From Balneolaceae bacterium UBA7797 (GTDB lineage: Bacteria; Bacteroidota; Rhodothermia; Balneolales; Balneolaceae): a stretch of DNA of 64,000 nucleotides. The stretch is taken from contig DLCN01000019.1 in NCBI GenBank assembly GCA_002480645.1, forward strand, positions 124,001-188,000, written 5' to 3'. Shown here piece by piece: positions 62,819 through 64,000 of this stretch. A program made the translations under genes and the position numbers. Each line of letters begins with the position of its first letter. Position 1 is the stretch's first letter. The notes beneath the pieces were generated by a model. It searched no databases and was not told the DNA's origin. It saw nothing but the letters and a program-made list of their open reading frames with translations.

Positions 62819-64000
62819 CTAGTATCTTATACGGATACCTAAATTCGCAGTAAGCCCGTAATTTTGTATTCCCTGATACCCATTGATCGACCTTTGCCGC
62901 CAACTGGTATTTGCTCCGTTTATGTTACTTACATCCATAAACAGCTCGGTTTTGCCGTCAACAAACGGAAGCTTCTGACGAGCCGAAAAATCAATCTTCA
63001 GGTAGTCGGTGGTAAAGCTGTCGTTCTCGGTATATTCCCCACCACTTCCACGGAATGTGTTTGATTGGTACAGCAATGAAAATCTTCCTGAGAAGCCTTT
63101 ATAATCATATCCCAGATAGGTGTTTAACACATGCTTTGGCTGATTAACCAGTCTTGAGGTAAATGAACTGTCAATCAACTCGACAACCTGTACTGCGTCA
63201 CGTCCACTTCCCTCGAAATACACATTTCGAATGTAGAACGGTTGCTTGTATTCTGAAAAAATGCGGGCATAGTTAACTCCAAACACTATGTTGCTTAATG
63301 TGCCCGGCAGATACCAGAAATTATGCTGGAAATCCAATTCAAGACCTTTTACAGTGGCGTCGTATGGGTTATTCAGTGGTTTGCTCACATTCACATTGTA
63401 CGTGCCGGCTTCCATAGCAGGCCCAACTAATTCCTGACCATCCGGACAGGTGATTTCACTACCAACTGTTGGATACAAATCCCCGTATTTATCCCGGATA
63501 TATTCACTACAGAAGATCTGATAATTGCTTACATCGTCAATGCCGGCTTTCATTGCTGCATCCAGTTTATAACTGGCTGTATACCTGAAGTTCTTAATGG
63601 TCTTATAGAATGCACCAATTGAAAGTAAGCCTAATTTATTGGCGTGAAAGGTTACGTTCACATCATGGTTGAAGGCTTGGGCCGGTTGCAGATCCGGATT
63701 ACCAGTATAGATCGATCCCCCACCATTTGGTATCGTATATTTTGGTGTGAGGTCGTTATAATTAGGTCGGGCAAGGGTCTGTGTGTATGCATATCGCAGA
63801 TCCATCCAATCGAAGGCATCAAATTTAACCTGACCCATGGGCAACAGAAATTCATTACTTGATGTGGATGTAGTATCAATCATGTACTGATTCTGTGCAT
63901 TACGAATATCTTCAGCAATATATGCCTGATAATGAGACTCCACTTTTTCGTAACGGGCGCCACCGATAAAGAAGAATTTACCTACGGTGAATTTGGTCAT
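62819..64000 (-). CDS. TonB-dependent receptor, C-terminal part (cut by window edge)
   Basis: 393 residues to the right edge; the first Met seen is simply where the window ends, so the N-terminal plug domain lies beyond. The visible part is an outer-membrane beta-barrel: TLARPNYNDLTPKY, then GNPDLQPAQAFNHDVNVTFH, IGAFYKTIKNFRYTAS, and the C-terminal strand ending in aromatic Tyr (LTANLGIRIRY). The ARPNY.DL.P and NPDLQP patterns are shared by large TonB-dependent receptors of the Xanthomonas/Caulobacter-like group that import glycans or other nutrients. It lies 51 bases upstream of the two T9SS cargo genes and is probably cotranscribed. Confidence 0.93.
   Translation of the reverse strand: MTKFTVGKFFFIGGARYEKVESHYQAYIAEDIRNAQNQYMIDTTSTSSNEFLLPMGQVKFDAFDWMDLRYAYTQTLARPNYNDLTPKYTIPNGGGSIYTGNPDLQPAQAFNHDVNVTFHANKLGLLSIGAFYKTIKNFRYTASYKLDAAMKAGIDDVSNYQIFCSEYIRDKYGDLYPTVGSEITCPDGQELVGPAMEAGTYNVNVSKPLNNPYDATVKGLELDFQHNFWYLPGTLSNIVFGVNYARIFSEYKQPFYIRNVYFEGSGRDAVQVVELIDSSFTSRLVNQPKHVLNTYLGYDYKGFSGRFSLLYQSNTFRGSGGEYTENDSFTTDYLKIDFSARQKLPFVDGKTELFMDVSNINGANTSWRQRSINGYQGIQNYGLTANLGIRIRY

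Noticed and set aside
57335..64000. Classical SusC/SusD polysaccharide utilisation locus
   Set aside because: No SusD-like lipoprotein or glycoside hydrolase is seen up to the edge, so the label is not supported.

Overview
The window looks like chromosomal core genome of a Gram-negative, chemosensory, heterotrophic member of the Bacteroidota/Rhodothermota/Balneolota assemblage, most likely Balneolota. This is inferred from gene families, not from a search. Pointers are Por-type (type IX) C-terminal sorting tails of the YPNPFNPST kind, PorQ, an LptD-like protein, an Mla lipid-transport operon, a TonB-dependent receptor, a CarB that lacks the C-terminal allosteric domain, and promoters of the TTG / TAnnTTTG type in front of both tRNA genes. 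Several genes also have clear Shine-Dalgarno sequences. I see no insertion sequence, prophage, CRISPR array or rRNA.

Layout. 1-1423: a histidine kinase (cut by the left edge) and its OmpR-type regulator. 1725-3448: a short-chain dehydrogenase facing a DUF58 protein. 3626-9849: a porin, a DASS anion transporter, a receiver protein, a cyclic-nucleotide-binding-domain histidine kinase and a methyl-accepting chemotaxis protein, which reads as a solute uptake and sensing cluster. 9898-16561: recQ and carAB, with a leader peptide and attenuator-like terminator ahead of carA. 16719-31254: mostly secreted hydrolases (two S15/CocE peptidase-like proteins, a penicillin-acylase-like protein, an acid phosphatase lipoprotein), together with an amidinotransferase-fold enzyme, ddl, nadK, mdh and an NYN plus cold-shock-domain protein. 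31310-38819: the HIT-aroQ-flippase operon, tRNA-Lys, a ComEA-like protein, a FtsL/DivIC-like protein, an ROK kinase and LptD. 38833-45027: ribD-ribE, a PpiD-like chaperone and mlaEFD. 45138-50425: a compact plus-strand run of porQ, K+ channel, aroC, TPR, LysM-RlpA-like and CPBP protease. 50583-56009: an ECF-type sigma factor, a histidine kinase, and tRNA-Leu-tig-clpP-clpX. 56133-57132: cutA and cysH. 57335-64000: a minus-strand locus with a TonB-dependent receptor (cut by the right edge) and two large type IX cargo proteins.

How the genes fit together. Much of the window concerns the outer membrane and what crosses it: LptD places LPS, MlaEFD moves phospholipids, PorQ belongs to the type IX machinery that would export the two tailed proteins, and the TonB receptor probably supplies the ligand link. 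The most striking regulatory structure is upstream of carA. A 31-codon ORF with a strong ribosome-binding site starts on a seven-U tract, carries four Arg codons inside an intrinsic terminator, and stops three bases before carA. It resembles pyrBI-style attenuation, possibly read by both pyrimidine and arginine supply, in an organism whose CarB has no allosteric domain.
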